DNA of 46,550 nucleotides, from the NCBI GenBank assembly GCA_017505505.1, contig JAFVPA010000051.1, positions 1 to 46,550 on the forward strand, in the 5' to 3' direction. Positions 23,637 to 33,165 of the stretch are shown piece by piece. Source of the DNA: Oscillospiraceae bacterium. GTDB taxonomy: Bacteria; Bacillota_A; Clostridia; Oscillospirales; Oscillospiraceae. Positions within the stretch are counted from its first letter, which is position 1. Every line of letters starts with the position of its first letter. The notes under the pieces were generated by a model that was not told the DNA's origin, made no database searches, and worked only from the letters and a program-made list of their open reading frames with translations. The translations under genes were made by a program, and so were the position numbers.

Positions 23637-26600
23637 TCAGAAAAAGCTGACCTGGCTGTTGTCCGGCAGGTCACCGAAGGCGCCCGCGTCCTTCAGCATC
23701 TGCATATGGGTCTTGGACACCTTGGGGCAAGCCGCGGCCACTTCCTCAATGGACAGGAAGCTCCTCCCCTTCCGGCCCTCCATCAGGTCCCAGGCGGCAC
23801 TTTCGCCCAGACCCGAGATGGCCACGAAGGGCGGCAAGATCTTTCCGTCCTTGATCAGAAACTTGGTGGCGTGGCTGTCGTAAATGCTGATGGGGGCAAA
23901 TTCGAAGCCCCGGAGGTAGAATTCATAAACAACCTCCATGGTGGTCAGCAGATCCTCGTCCTTGGCGGTGGCTTCCTCGTTGCCGTCAATGGCCTCGATG
24001 TTGGCCAGGATGCTTTCCATGCCCCCGGTCATCAGCACCGCGTCAAAGCCACCCTTCTGGCTGCGGCGGTAGAAATAGGCGGAATAGAAGGCCAACGGGT
24101 GGTAGACCTTGAACCAGGCGATACGGAAGGCCATCATGCAGTAGGCCACGGCGTGGGCCTTGGGGAACAGGTACTTGATCTTCTTACAGGAGCCGATATA
24201 CCAGTCGGGAACGCCCGCCGCCACCATCTCTTCCTCCGCACCGGGAGGCAGGCCCTTGCCCTTACGGACGGATTCCATGATCTTGAAGGCCCGTTTATCC
24301 GGCATACCGCAGGAGATCAGGTAAAGCATGATATCATCACGGGCACCGATGGTCTGGTCCACGGTGGCGGTCTTGGAGTTGATCAGGTCTTTAGCGTTGC
24401 CCAACCACACGTCAGTGCCATGGGTATAGCCGCAGATCCGCACCAGGAAGTCGAACTTTGTGGGCATGGTATCCAGTAGAACACCACGGGTGAAGCGGGT
24501 GTTAAACTCGGGAACACCCACAGCTCCGGTGGGACCCAGGAGTTTGTCATTTTCATAGCCCAGGATCTTACTGGATGTGAAGATTGACATAGTCCCCTTG
24601 TCATCCAGGGGAATGGTCTTGGCGTCCACTCCGGTCATGTCCTCCATCATGCGGATCATGGTTGGGTCATCATGGCCCAGCATATCCAGCTTCAGGAGGT
24701 TTTCTTCCATGGAGTGGTATTCGAAATGAGTGGTGATCTGGTCGGAGTTGGGGTCGTCGGCAGGATGCTGAACGGGACAGAAGTCCCAGATCTCATTTTC
24801 CTGGGGAATAACCACCAGACCGCCGGGATGCTGACCTGTGGTACGGCGAACACCCGCACAGCCGCTGGCCAGGCGGGCTTCCTCAGCACGGCTTGCGGTC
24901 TTGCCCCGCTCCTGCATATATTTTTTCACATAGCCGAAGGCTGTCTTCTCCGCAACGGTGCCAATGGTGCCCGCACGGAACACGTGGGAGGGTCCAAACA
25001 TGGAGATACAGTACTGGTGGGCCTTGGCCTGGTACTCACCGGAGAAGTTCAGGTCAATATCCGGCACCTTATCGCCGCCGAATCCCAGGAAGGTCTCGAA
25101 GGGGATATTGAAACCGTCCTTTTCCAGCTGGGTCCCGCATTTGGGGCACAGGGCATCAGGCAGATCCGCGCCGCAGTTAAATTCCTTAGGCACATCCAGA
25201 ATGGTGTGCTTGCACTCCGGGTTGGGACAACGGTAATGGGGCGGGAAAGAGTTGACCTCAGTAATGCCCGACATGAAGGCCACGATGGAAGAACCGACAG
25301 AGCCTCGGGAGCCCACCAGATAGCCATTTTCCAGAGAATTCTGCACCAGCCGCTGGGCGGACATATAGATCACATCGTAGTGGCAGGAGATGATATCATG
25401 CAGCTCCACTTCCACACGCTTAGTGAACAGCTCCGGCGGATTGTCGCCATACAGGCGGTGGAGCTTTCCGTAGACCAGGTCCTTCAGATCCTCCACGGAG
25501 TTCTCGATTTTTGGTGCGAACAGATTATGGGGCACAGGACGCAGGGTCTCGCACATATCCGCGATAAGATTGGGGTTGGTGACAACCACCTCGTAGGCCT
25601 TTTCCTCCCCCAGGTAACTGAATTCCTTCAGCATATCGTCGGTGGTACGGAAATACAGGGGGTTGGGCTTGTCTGCGTCGTCGAAACCTTTGGTGGCAAG
25701 CAAGATATGGCGGAAAATCTCATCCTCCGGGTTCAGGAAGTGGACGTCACCGGTGGCCACCACCAGCTTACCCAGTTCTTCGCCCAGCCAGACGATCTTC
25801 CGGTTGTACTCCTTCAGCTGTTCCACATCTTTTGCCATACCCTTGGCCAGCATAAACATATTATTGGCCAGGGGCTGGATCTCCAGGAAATCGTAGAAGG
25901 AGGCTATGCGCTTTAGTTCGTCATCGCTCTTCCGGTCCAGGATGGCCTGGAAGAGTTCGCCCGCTTCACAGGCCGAACCAATGATCAAACCCTCCCGCAG
26001 TGCCATCAGCTCCGACTTGGGGATCCGGGGCACACGGCGGAAATATTTCAGATTGGAGTTGGAGATCAGGTGATAGAGGTTACGCAGGCCCACCTGGTTC
26101 TTTGCAAACAGAATGATATGCCGGGCCTGGCGGTCCTTGATATGTCCGCCTGCCCGCAGGCCCATCATGGCAGGATTGATAGCCTGGAGGGTATGGATAT
26201 CATGCTCTTCCTCCAGCTTCTGCATCAGCTTAGTCATCACCAGGCCGCAGGTCATGGCGTCATCCCCCGCCCGGTGGTGGTTGAAGTCCGGCAGGCTCAG
26301 GGCGTTGGACACGATGTTCAGCTTGAACTTGTTCAGATGGGACAGCAGGTTCTGGCTGAGGATCAGGGTATCCGCAGCGGTATAGTTATAGTCATAGCCC
26401 AGCCGGGCACATTCCGCCCGAATGAAGCCGGTATCAAAATCGGAATTGTGGGCCACAAGCACCCGGTCCCCGATAAAGTCCAGGAACTTGGGCAAAACTT
26501 CTTCGATCTTAGGGGCTCCTACCAGCATTTCGTCGGTGATGCCCGTCAGATCCACGATCTTCCGCTCCAAGGGCCGCTCCGGATCCACGAAGGTCTGGAA

Positions 26601-27953
26601 GCGGTCCATCTCTTCTCCGTTTTTCAGGATGACGGCACCGATCTCGATGATCCGGTCCGTCTGGGAACTGAGCCCCGTGGTTTCCAGGTCAAAGGCCACG
26701 AACTCCTCGTCGAAGCGCATATCTTTCGTTCCGTGGATGACGATGCGGTCATCTACATCGTTGACATAGTAGCCCTCGCAGCCGTAGAGGATCTTGATGG
26801 TATCGTCAGTACCTGCCACCTTGGGAGGGCCCTTCCAGCTTTCCACTGTGTGCAGGGCATCGGTGAAGGACTGGCAGCAGCCGTGGTCGGTGATGGCGAT
26901 AGCCCGGTGGCCCCAGGCGGCGGCCTGCTTGATAGCAGCATCCGTATTGGTCAGGGCATCCATGTTGGACATGGAGGTATGCAGGTGCAGCTCCACCCGC
27001 TTCATACCCTCGGCCAGGTCCTTCCGCTTGGCCAGCCCCGGACCGGGCTGCATGGCATAGGGCTTCAGCACCATCTCATTTTCAAACCGGTCCTCGATCA
27101 GCTTGCCCTGGACCCGCAGATTAGAACCCACCTTCACGTTTTCCAAAATGGGCTTGGCCTCAGAGGCCTCCATAAAGCGGCTGATGCGGACGGAGTTGGT
27201 GTTGTCCGTCATATCGAACTTGACCACATAAGCATTTCTCTTTTTCAGTTCCTTGTGGTCTACGTTGAAAACCTTGCCCTCTACGATGACTGTGCCCAGG
27301 TCCAGGCTCAGGTCCTTCATGGGAACCGCATTGCCCCGGAAGGCCTTGCCATAGAAGGTATCCCCGGCAGGCGCTGATTTGTCTTCCTTCTTTGGCTGGG
27401 AGGCCTGGATTTTCGGCAGATTTTGCAGCATGGTGCCCCGCATGGATTCCATGGCTTCGAAGAGAGCCTTTCCTTCCAGGGTCTTGCCTGCTTCGATTTT
27501 GATGATAACAGGGGCAGCAAAGCGTTCCCGCAGAGCTTCCTGCACTGCAGGGATATGCTCCATCAGCGTGTCCTTGCCATTGGCTTCCAGATGAATAGTC
27601 AGGTCTGTCCCCTTCCACTCCCACTTAGCCCCGGCGAGAGAACCCCGGGCCATGGAATTTCGGCTGACAAAAAGCTGCATCAGCTCTTCCGGCTCGATTT
27701 TTTGCAGTTCACACTCCGGATGGGTGGCCGTCAGCTCCAGCTTCCGCAGACCGTAAAGGTTGGTAATCTCTTTTTCCACCTGTGTCAAAAGACGCTGGGG
27801 AATGTAGTGTTCCGAATGGACAGCCACGCTGACCTGACCGGCCTCCGGGTCAATGTCCGCAGCAACGATAGCCGCCTGAGAGAGCGCTGCGTGCAGCGCC
27901 TCAGGCGGCTCATAGTCCGGAAACATATTCAATAAGTACACTTCTCTGTTCAT
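23637..27953 (-). CDS. polC: DNA polymerase III alpha subunit, PolC type
   Basis: The 1438 residues match the usual PolC length. In order: an N-terminal region, an OB fold near 210-300 (GTVIVEGKVFNVDHKELKKRN), and a PHP domain (VELHLHTSMSNMD near 320) interrupted by the DEDD proofreading exonuclease. FVAFDLETTGL near 420 and LVAHNSDFDTGF carry its acidic residues. A zinc-finger-like CPNPEC...CPKCG follows, then the polymerase core with PDIDLNFSGEYQ near 965 holding catalytic Asp residues, and a helix-hairpin-helix near the C-terminus. This is the main replicative polymerase of low-GC Gram-positives. The ATG has AAGAGG upstream. It ends the pyrH-to-polC block. Confidence 0.97.
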   Translation of the reverse strand: MNREVYLLNMFPDYEPPEALHAALSQAAIVAADIDPEAGQVSVAVHSEHYIPQRLLTQVEKEITNLYGLRKLELTATHPECELQKIEPEELMQLFVSRNSMARGSLAGAKWEWKGTDLTIHLEANGKDTLMEHIPAVQEALRERFAAPVIIKIEAGKTLEGKALFEAMESMRGTMLQNLPKIQASQPKKEDKSAPAGDTFYGKAFRGNAVPMKDLSLDLGTVIVEGKVFNVDHKELKKRNAYVVKFDMTDNTNSVRISRFMEASEAKPILENVKVGSNLRVQGKLIEDRFENEMVLKPYAMQPGPGLAKRKDLAEGMKRVELHLHTSMSNMDALTNTDAAIKQAAAWGHRAIAITDHGCCQSFTDALHTVESWKGPPKVAGTDDTIKILYGCEGYYVNDVDDRIVIHGTKDMRFDEEFVAFDLETTGLSSQTDRIIEIGAVILKNGEEMDRFQTFVDPERPLERKIVDLTGITDEMLVGAPKIEEVLPKFLDFIGDRVLVAHNSDFDTGFIRAECARLGYDYNYTAADTLILSQNLLSHLNKFKLNIVSNALSLPDFNHHRAGDDAMTCGLVMTKLMQKLEEEHDIHTLQAINPAMMGLRAGGHIKDRQARHIILFAKNQVGLRNLYHLISNSNLKYFRRVPRIPKSELMALREGLIIGSACEAGELFQAILDRKSDDELKRIASFYDFLEIQPLANNMFMLAKGMAKDVEQLKEYNRKIVWLGEELGKLVVATGDVHFLNPEDEIFRHILLATKGFDDADKPNPLYFRTTDDMLKEFSYLGEEKAYEVVVTNPNLIADMCETLRPVPHNLFAPKIENSVEDLKDLVYGKLHRLYGDNPPELFTKRVEVELHDIISCHYDVIYMSAQRLVQNSLENGYLVGSRGSVGSSIVAFMSGITEVNSFPPHYRCPNPECKHTILDVPKEFNCGADLPDALCPKCGTQLEKDGFNIPFETFLGFGGDKVPDIDLNFSGEYQAKAHQYCISMFGPSHVFRAGTIGTVAEKTAFGYVKKYMQERGKTASRAEEARLASGCAGVRRTTGQHPGGLVVIPQENEIWDFCPVQHPADDPNSDQITTHFEYHSMEENLLKLDMLGHDDPTMIRMMEDMTGVDAKTIPLDDKGTMSIFTSSKILGYENDKLLGPTGAVGVPEFNTRFTRGVLLDTMPTKFDFLVRICGYTHGTDVWLGNAKDLINSKTATVDQTIGARDDIMLYLISCGMPDKRAFKIMESVRKGKGLPPGAEEEMVAAGVPDWYIGSCKKIKYLFPKAHAVAYCMMAFRIAWFKVYHPLAFYSAYFYRRSQKGGFDAVLMTGGMESILANIEAIDGNEEATAKDEDLLTTMEVVYEFYLRGFEFAPISIYDSHATKFLIKDGKILPPFVAISGLGESAAWDLMEGRKGRSFLSIEEVAAACPKVSKTHMQMLKDAGAFGDLPDNSQVSFF

Positions 27954-27983
27954 AGGTACCTCTTACTGTGGGGAACGCAAACG

Positions 27984-28051
27984 GTAGGGCGGCTTGTCCT
28001 CAAGCCGCCGCATCCGTACTTAAACGGCGGGCTGAGGGCAGCCCGCCCTAC
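27984..28051. repeat. Composite GTAGGG...CCCTAC element with two hairpins
   Basis: The 68-base element begins GTAGGGCGGC and ends GCCCGCCCTAC. Inside are two independent hairpins: GGCGGCTTG/CAAGCCGCC and GGCGGGCT/AGCCCGCC. It fills the spacer between ispG and polC. Confidence 0.8.
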
Positions 28052-28059
28052 TGCGGGTG

Positions 28060-29097
28060 TTATAATTTCTCGATACGGCGCAACAGGGCACCCAGAAGTT
28101 CGTCGTAGGGAAGCTTCTCTACCTGTTCGCCCTTCTCGAAGATCATGCCCCAGCCGTCACCGCCGGCGATACCGATATCCGCCTCCCGGGCTTCGCCGGG
28201 GCCGTTGACCACACAGCCCATGACCGCTACAGTGATGGGCTTCCGGCAGTCCTTCAAGGCTTCATCCACCTGGTTCACAAGACCGATCAGATCGATCCGG
28301 GTCCGGCCACAGGTGGGACAGGAGATGATATTCACGCCCTCCTTGCGCAGTCCGGCAGCCTTCAGGATATCCTTGGCAGCGTAAACCTCTTCCACAGGGT
28401 CATCGGTCAGGCTGACACGGATGGTATCTCCGATGCCGTCTAAAAGCAGGGCGCCGATACCCATGGCAGACTTTATCAGACCCTGCTTCACGGGGCCGGT
28501 CTCGGTGACACCGATGTGGATGGGATAGTCGCACCTGCTGCGGAACAACCGGGCCGCGGCCACCATAGTAGGCACCGTGGAAGACTTCATGGACACACAG
28601 GTATCGTAGAAGCCCTGCTTTTCCAGCAATTCCAAATGCTCGAATGCACTTTCCACCAGGGCTTCCGCCGTGGGATGGCCGTACTTTTCCAGCAGCTTTT
28701 TATCCAGGCTGCCGCCGTTGACACCGATGCGGATAGGGATATTCCGTTCCTTGCACACATCCACCACAGCCTTGACCCGGTCTTCCCCGCCGATGTTGCC
28801 GGGGTTGATTCGGATCTTGCTGGCTCCGCCCTCAGCAGCGGCAATGGCCAGCTTATAGTCGAAGTGAATGTCAGCCACCAGAGGCAGAGGGCTTTCCTTG
28901 CAGATGTCCGCAAACCCCCGGGCCGCCTCCATATTGGGCACAGCCAGGCGGGCAATCTGGCACCCGGCGGAGGCCAGATCGCGGATCTGCTTCAGGGAGC
29001 CTTCCACATCCGTGGTCTTGGTATTGAGCATGGACTGGATCACAACAGGGGCACCGCCGCCGATGGGGATGCCGCCGACTTTTATCTGTCTCGTCAT
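28060..29097 (-). CDS. ispG: 4-hydroxy-3-methylbut-2-en-1-yl diphosphate synthase (flavodoxin/ferredoxin)
   Basis: The 345-residue enzyme has the TIM-barrel start IGGGAPVVIQSMLNTKTTDVE, SKIRINPGNIGGEDRVKAVV and RIGVNGGSLDKKLLEKYG. The C-terminal iron-sulfur region has ISCPTCGRTRIDL and MGCVVNGPGEA, supplying the three cluster Cys. It reductively converts MEcPP to HMBPP in the MEP isoprenoid pathway. The ATG at 29097 (GAGGG 8 bases upstream) was preferred to a GTG three codons earlier. It stands 5 bases after rseP, and with dxr in the same operon two MEP steps are co-expressed. Confidence 0.95.
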   Translation of the reverse strand: MTRQIKVGGIPIGGGAPVVIQSMLNTKTTDVEGSLKQIRDLASAGCQIARLAVPNMEAARGFADICKESPLPLVADIHFDYKLAIAAAEGGASKIRINPGNIGGEDRVKAVVDVCKERNIPIRIGVNGGSLDKKLLEKYGHPTAEALVESAFEHLELLEKQGFYDTCVSMKSSTVPTMVAAARLFRSRCDYPIHIGVTETGPVKQGLIKSAMGIGALLLDGIGDTIRVSLTDDPVEEVYAAKDILKAAGLRKEGVNIISCPTCGRTRIDLIGLVNQVDEALKDCRKPITVAVMGCVVNGPGEAREADIGIAGGDGWGMIFEKGEQVEKLPYDELLGALLRRIEKL

Positions 29098-29102
29098 AGT
29101 AT

Positions 29103-30164
29103 TCACCCTCTGATGATCACAAAAATATCTTTAAACATGATGACGGCCATCAGTCCCAGCAGGAAGATCATGCCTGCCCCATGGAGATAGCCCTCATATT
29201 TGGAGTCGATCTTCTTTTTAGTGACTGCTTCCACCGCTGTGGTGATCAGTAGACCAACCACTCGTCCGCCGTCCAGGGCGGGAATGGGCAGCAGATTCAT
29301 CACCGCCAGGTTGATGGCAATGAAGGCACCGAAGTACAGCATATTCAGCAGAGCCAGCTGGGTCGTGGGAGAGGATTCTGCCACCACAGACATCTGCTGA
29401 ACGATTCCTACAGGACCGGACAGGTCCTTGATGCCTGCCTGGCCGTTCAGCAGCATGGCAAGGCTGAGCCGGACCATCCGGATCGTGTCCAGACACCTGT
29501 TCCAGGCATAGCCAATCTTTCCGGACAACGTCAGTTCCTGTACTGCGAAATTCATGCCAAACAGCATCCGCACTGTTCCATCCGCCTGGATGACCTCATG
29601 TTTTTCCATCCGGAAGTTATCCAGGACAACCCGTTCCCCGTTACGTTCCACCACCAGGTCATGAACATCACCGGGATTTAAGCTTAAGATCATGGCAAAG
29701 TCCGGCTGGATATAGATTTTTTCTCCATCCACTTCCAGGATCCGGTCACCGGCCTGCAGACCGTTCTCGCCGGTCAATGTGGTGTACGGCTCAAAGGAAT
29801 CGATAACAGGGACTGCGACCTTTTGGGTCGGCAGATAAATGGCAATCATGAGGATGACACCGAAGAGGAAATTCATGGCAGAACCGGCAACCAGAATGAT
29901 CAACCGCTTCCACCAGGCTGCCTTGTGGAAGGAACGGGGGCTGTCGGTATCCTCGTCCTCTCCTTCCATGGCGCAGTAACCGCCGATGGGAACCAGACGG
30001 ATAGCATACAGGGTCTCGCCGATCTGCTTTTTCCACAGGGCAGGACCCATAAACATGGAGAATTCATTGACCTGGACACCGGACAGCTTGGCTGCCGCAA
30101 AGTGGCCAAGCTCGTGCACAAAAATCAGAATACTGAACAGTAAGATTGCAAAAAGAATGGTCAT
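29103..30164 (-). CDS. rseP: RIP metalloprotease RseP (site-2 protease, M50)
   Basis: The 353-residue membrane protease has HELGH at residues 17-21 in the first helix, FVHELGHFAAAKLSGVQVNEFSMF. A PDZ domain covers about 120-210 (GLQAGDRILEVDGEKI), and NLLPIPALDGGR near 290 is the second zinc/active-site motif. Four membrane helices are seen. In Gram-positives it cleaves membrane-bound anti-sigma factors, signal peptides or pheromones. One PDZ is present, as in RasP. The ATG has only a weak GAGG. A degenerate GTAGGG element lies upstream. Confidence 0.95.
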   Translation of the reverse strand: MTILFAILLFSILIFVHELGHFAAAKLSGVQVNEFSMFMGPALWKKQIGETLYAIRLVPIGGYCAMEGEDEDTDSPRSFHKAAWWKRLIILVAGSAMNFLFGVILMIAIYLPTQKVAVPVIDSFEPYTTLTGENGLQAGDRILEVDGEKIYIQPDFAMILSLNPGDVHDLVVERNGERVVLDNFRMEKHEVIQADGTVRMLFGMNFAVQELTLSGKIGYAWNRCLDTIRMVRLSLAMLLNGQAGIKDLSGPVGIVQQMSVVAESSPTTQLALLNMLYFGAFIAINLAVMNLLPIPALDGGRVVGLLITTAVEAVTKKKIDSKYEGYLHGAGMIFLLGLMAVIMFKDIFVIIRG

Positions 30165-30202
30165 AATTAGCCTCGCTTAGAAAATGGGATATGCTTTTTT
30201 CC

Positions 30203-30220
30203 GTAGGGAGCCCGCCCTAC
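30203..30220. repeat. Short GTAGGG-N6-CCCTAC element
   Basis: GTAGGG (30203-30208) and CCCTAC (30215-30220) flank 6 bases; it looks like a minimal or decayed copy of the family, between dxr and rseP. Confidence 0.6.
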
Positions 30221-30227
30221 TGTAGAT

Positions 30228-31382
30228 TTATTGGGCTGCAAGCCGCCGCACGGCCTCCCGGGCCAAGCGGTCAGTCTCCAGAATCTCTTCCAGAGTGGGG
30301 TTTGCGATAAAGGGTACGCTGTCCACCGCCTGGGACACCAGACGGTAGATATCATAGAAGCCGATCTCGTCCCGGAGATACATGGCCACCGCTTCCTCGT
30401 TGGCGCCGTTCATGGCAGGGCAGGCAGTGCCGCCCAGCTTACCGCACTTATAGGCCAGGGCCAGACAGGGGAAGTTCTCCATATCGGGCTTAGCGAAGGT
30501 CAGATTGCCGCAGGTCAGGAAATCCAGTCCATCCACGGGACATTCCATCCGTTCCGGATAGGTCAGGGCCAGCTGGATGGGAAGGCGCATATCCGGCGCG
30601 CCCAGCTGGGCCATGACGGCACCATCCACAAATTCCACCATGGAATGGATGATGCTCTGGCGATGGACTACCACATCTACCTGTTCAATGGGCATCCGGT
30701 ACAACCTCATGGCTTCAATAACTTCCAAACCCTTGTTCATCAGAGTAGCGCAGTCAATGGTGATCTTGGCACCCATTTTCCAGTTGGGGTGCTTCAGCGC
30801 ATCGGCTTTTGTTACCTTTTCCAGCTGCCTGCGGCTCATGCCGAAGAAAGGACCGCCGGAGCAGGTCAGGATCAGACGCTTGATCTCCTTCTTCTCCCCT
30901 GCCCCCATGAGACACTGGAAGATGGCGGAATGCTCGGAATCCACAGGAATGATCTCCGCGCCGTATTTCTCCGCTTCCGCCATGACCAGCTCACCGGCAC
31001 AAACCAGAGTCTCCTTGTTGGCCAGGCCAATGCGCTTTTTCGCCCGGATGGCAGCCAGGGTCGGCTTCAATCCAACCATACCAACTACTGCGGTGATGAC
31101 GCAATCGGCACTTTCCATGGTAGCAGCTTCGATCAGGCCCTCCTCTCCCCAGTTTACCCGGATGGGCAAATCTTTTATCAGGTCTGCCAATTTTTCTGCG
31201 GCTTCTCTGGTAGACATGACCGCAAGCTCAGGTGTAAACTCCCGGCACTGCTCAGCCATGCGTTCCACGCTGGTGCCTGCAGTCAGAGCCGCGACCTTCA
31301 CCTGGGGCAGACGGCTGATGATATCCAGGCTCTGCCGGCCAATGGAGCCTGTAGAGCCAAGGATGCTGACACAATTTACCAT
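30228..31382 (-). CDS. dxr: 1-deoxy-D-xylulose 5-phosphate reductoisomerase
   Basis: The 384-residue enzyme has the NADPH-binding GSTGSIG at residues 9-15, LANKETLVCAGEL, VDSEHSAIFQCL with the metal-binding Asp/Glu, and LTCSGGPFF. The final catalytic/metal part is HPNWKMGAKITIDCATLMNKGLEVIEA. It makes MEP from DXP, the committed step of the MEP pathway. AAAGGAG precedes the ATG. It sits between cdsA and rseP, the order known from B. subtilis. Confidence 0.96.
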   Translation of the reverse strand: MVNCVSILGSTGSIGRQSLDIISRLPQVKVAALTAGTSVERMAEQCREFTPELAVMSTREAAEKLADLIKDLPIRVNWGEEGLIEAATMESADCVITAVVGMVGLKPTLAAIRAKKRIGLANKETLVCAGELVMAEAEKYGAEIIPVDSEHSAIFQCLMGAGEKKEIKRLILTCSGGPFFGMSRRQLEKVTKADALKHPNWKMGAKITIDCATLMNKGLEVIEAMRLYRMPIEQVDVVVHRQSIIHSMVEFVDGAVMAQLGAPDMRLPIQLALTYPERMECPVDGLDFLTCGNLTFAKPDMENFPCLALAYKCGKLGGTACPAMNGANEEAVAMYLRDEIGFYDIYRLVSQAVDSVPFIANPTLEEILETDRLAREAVRRLAAQ

Positions 31383-31430
31383 AAAACTTCTCCTTTCCCC
31401 GAAATCGGGAGGATTTCTATATTGGTGGAA

Positions 31431-31459
31431 TAGGGGCCGATTCCCAAATCGGCCCCTAC
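31431..31459. repeat. GTAGGGG palindrome between cdsA and dxr
   Basis: Two 12-base arms (taggggccgatt and its complement, 31431-31442 and 31447-31458) with loop ccca; the right end continues to CTAC. Confidence 0.8.
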
Positions 31460-31467
31460 TTACGTTC

Positions 31468-32283
31468 TTACAAAATAATAACAGGCGTTGTCAGCAGCAG
31501 CGCCTCGATAAGAGATGCAACTGCCAGAATGGAGTCAAACCGGTCCAGCACACCGCCATGGCCGGGAACCAGGTTGCCATAGTCCTTAATGCCGGTCTGG
31601 CGCTTGATAACGGAGAAGCACAGATCTCCCAGTTCACCCACCAGACAGCCCAGGATGCCGTAAATGATGGCCGCACCGTAGCTGACATCAAACTTCAGGG
31701 GCACATCCAGGATGAAGGTGTACAGCAGCATAGCCAGAACACCGCCGGCAATGCCGCCAAAGGCACCCTCGATGGTCTTGTTAGGGCTGACCACAGGTGC
31801 CAGCTTATGCTTGCCGAACTTGACACCCACAAAATAAGCACCGGCGTCACAGCAGCAGGCCACCAGGAAGGGGATCAGAATGACGTAACGGCCGGTATTC
31901 ATGGCCAGGATCCGGACCACGCTGCTCATCAGATAAGGCACCACAAGGCCGCCCACGAAGCACATGCTTAACGTTTCAAAACGCATCTTCACATGGTCAC
32001 GCATCATCTCGGAGAACATCAGCAGGAAGAACACCAGCACCATCAGAACAAAGTAAGCGTGGATCGCTTCATAGAAGCTCCAGATGGCGATGGCAAAGGC
32101 CATACCCGCGCAATAGATCACCAGACGGGGCTTTGTCACCAGCCGGGTACGGTAGAGCAGCTCATAGGAAGCCACTGCCTGCAGCACGCCCATGATCACG
32201 GCAGCCAGCTCCTTGGGCAGCACCAACACCACCAGGAAAAGAATGGAGGCCAGTACGGTTCCGGCAACGATTCGGGTCTTCAT
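31468..32283 (-). CDS. cdsA: Phosphatidate cytidylyltransferase (CDP-diacylglycerol synthase)
   Basis: The 271-residue membrane protein has about eight helices. It carries the CDS signature SVIKRQTGIKDYGNLVPGHGGVLDRFDS near the C-terminus, and LAPVVSPNKTIEGAFGGIAGG before it. It forms CDP-diacylglycerol from CTP and phosphatidate for phospholipid synthesis. The start lies 6 bases after uppS, using GGAGGG inside the uppS end as ribosome binding site. Confidence 0.95.
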   Translation of the reverse strand: MKTRIVAGTVLASILFLVVLVLPKELAAVIMGVLQAVASYELLYRTRLVTKPRLVIYCAGMAFAIAIWSFYEAIHAYFVLMVLVFFLLMFSEMMRDHVKMRFETLSMCFVGGLVVPYLMSSVVRILAMNTGRYVILIPFLVACCCDAGAYFVGVKFGKHKLAPVVSPNKTIEGAFGGIAGGVLAMLLYTFILDVPLKFDVSYGAAIIYGILGCLVGELGDLCFSVIKRQTGIKDYGNLVPGHGGVLDRFDSILAVASLIEALLLTTPVIIL

Positions 32284-32289
32284 GTTTCT

Positions 32290-33009
32290 TTATGTCCCTC
32301 CAAAGCGGCGGTTCCGCCGGTGATATTCTGCAATGGCCTCGTCCAGATGCTCCGGCGCGAAGTCCGGCCACAGTACATTCATAAATACATATTCCGAGTA
32401 GGCGGACTGCCAAAGCAGGAAATTGCTGGTCCGCTTCTCGCCGGAGGGCCGGATGATCAGTTCCGGATCCGGGACGTTTTTGGAGTAGAGATACCCGGAC
32501 AGGATATCCTCCGTCAGCTCGTCAGGCTGGTATTTTCCTGCCGCCACATCTGCAGCAAAGGCCCGGGCCGCGTGGACGATCTCGTCCCGGCCGCCGTAGT
32601 TCAGACAGAAGTTCACCTGAACATCATAGTCTTCGGAGCGTTTCTCCGCATCATGGCAAAGCTTCTGCAGCTCCGAGCTCAGCTTGGTCAGGTCACCGAA
32701 AAAGCGGAAGCAGACGCGGTTCTTCTCCATATCCTGAAGGGCTTCCTCCAGATACCGGCGAAGCAGCTTCATGATCCCGGCCGCCTCATCGGCGGAGCGT
32801 TTCCAGTTCTCCGTGGAGAAGGCGTAGACCGTTAAGTACTTCACACCCAGGGTGCGGCAATAATTGGCAATACGCCGGAAGGACTCCGCACCTGCGGCAT
32901 GTCCGGCCGTGCGGGGCAGTCCCCGCTGCTTGGCCCAGCGGCCATTGCCATCCATGATGATGGCGATATGCTCCGGCGGTGCCAGAGTTTCTTTCTCAGG
33001 ATGTGCCAA
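32290..33009 (-). CDS. uppS: Isoprenyl transferase (undecaprenyl diphosphate synthase)
   Basis: The 239-residue cis-prenyltransferase contains HIAIIMDGNGRWAKQRGLPRTAGH with D20 as the Mg-binding Asp, LTVYAFSTENWKRSADE, and the C-terminal DPELIIRPSGEKRTSNFLLWQSAYSEYVF. It makes undecaprenyl diphosphate, the lipid carrier for peptidoglycan. A TTG start at 33009 was chosen: GAGGTG lies 6-7 bases upstream, while the in-frame GTG at 33018 is part of that site. A large AT-rich repeat separates it from frr. Confidence 0.94.
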   Translation of the reverse strand: MAHPEKETLAPPEHIAIIMDGNGRWAKQRGLPRTAGHAAGAESFRRIANYCRTLGVKYLTVYAFSTENWKRSADEAAGIMKLLRRYLEEALQDMEKNRVCFRFFGDLTKLSSELQKLCHDAEKRSEDYDVQVNFCLNYGGRDEIVHAARAFAADVAAGKYQPDELTEDILSGYLYSKNVPDPELIIRPSGEKRTSNFLLWQSAYSEYVFMNVLWPDFAPEHLDEAIAEYHRRNRRFGGT

Positions 33010-33030
33010 TGGGCGCACCTCTTTCTTGTT

Positions 33031-33160
33031 TATTAGAGAATAGTGAATAATGAATATTGAAGAATGAATAATTTTGGTATGCCTTCGGCATATTTTTTCA
33101 ATATCGCAAAGCGATACAATAATTATTCACGATTCATTATTCTCTATTCATCATTCATTA
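33031..33160. repeat. AT-rich MITE-like folded repeat between frr and uppS
   Basis: The left end AGAGAATAGTGAATAATGAA and the right end (whose complement begins AATGAATGATGAATAGAGAA) form an imperfect inverted repeat. It encloses AATTATTC copies and two internal hairpins, atgccttcggcat and tatcgcaaagcgata. Composition differs sharply from the flanking genes. No ORF is present. It looks like a non-autonomous mobile repeat inserted in the operon. Confidence 0.7.
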
Positions 33161-33165
33161 CCTGT

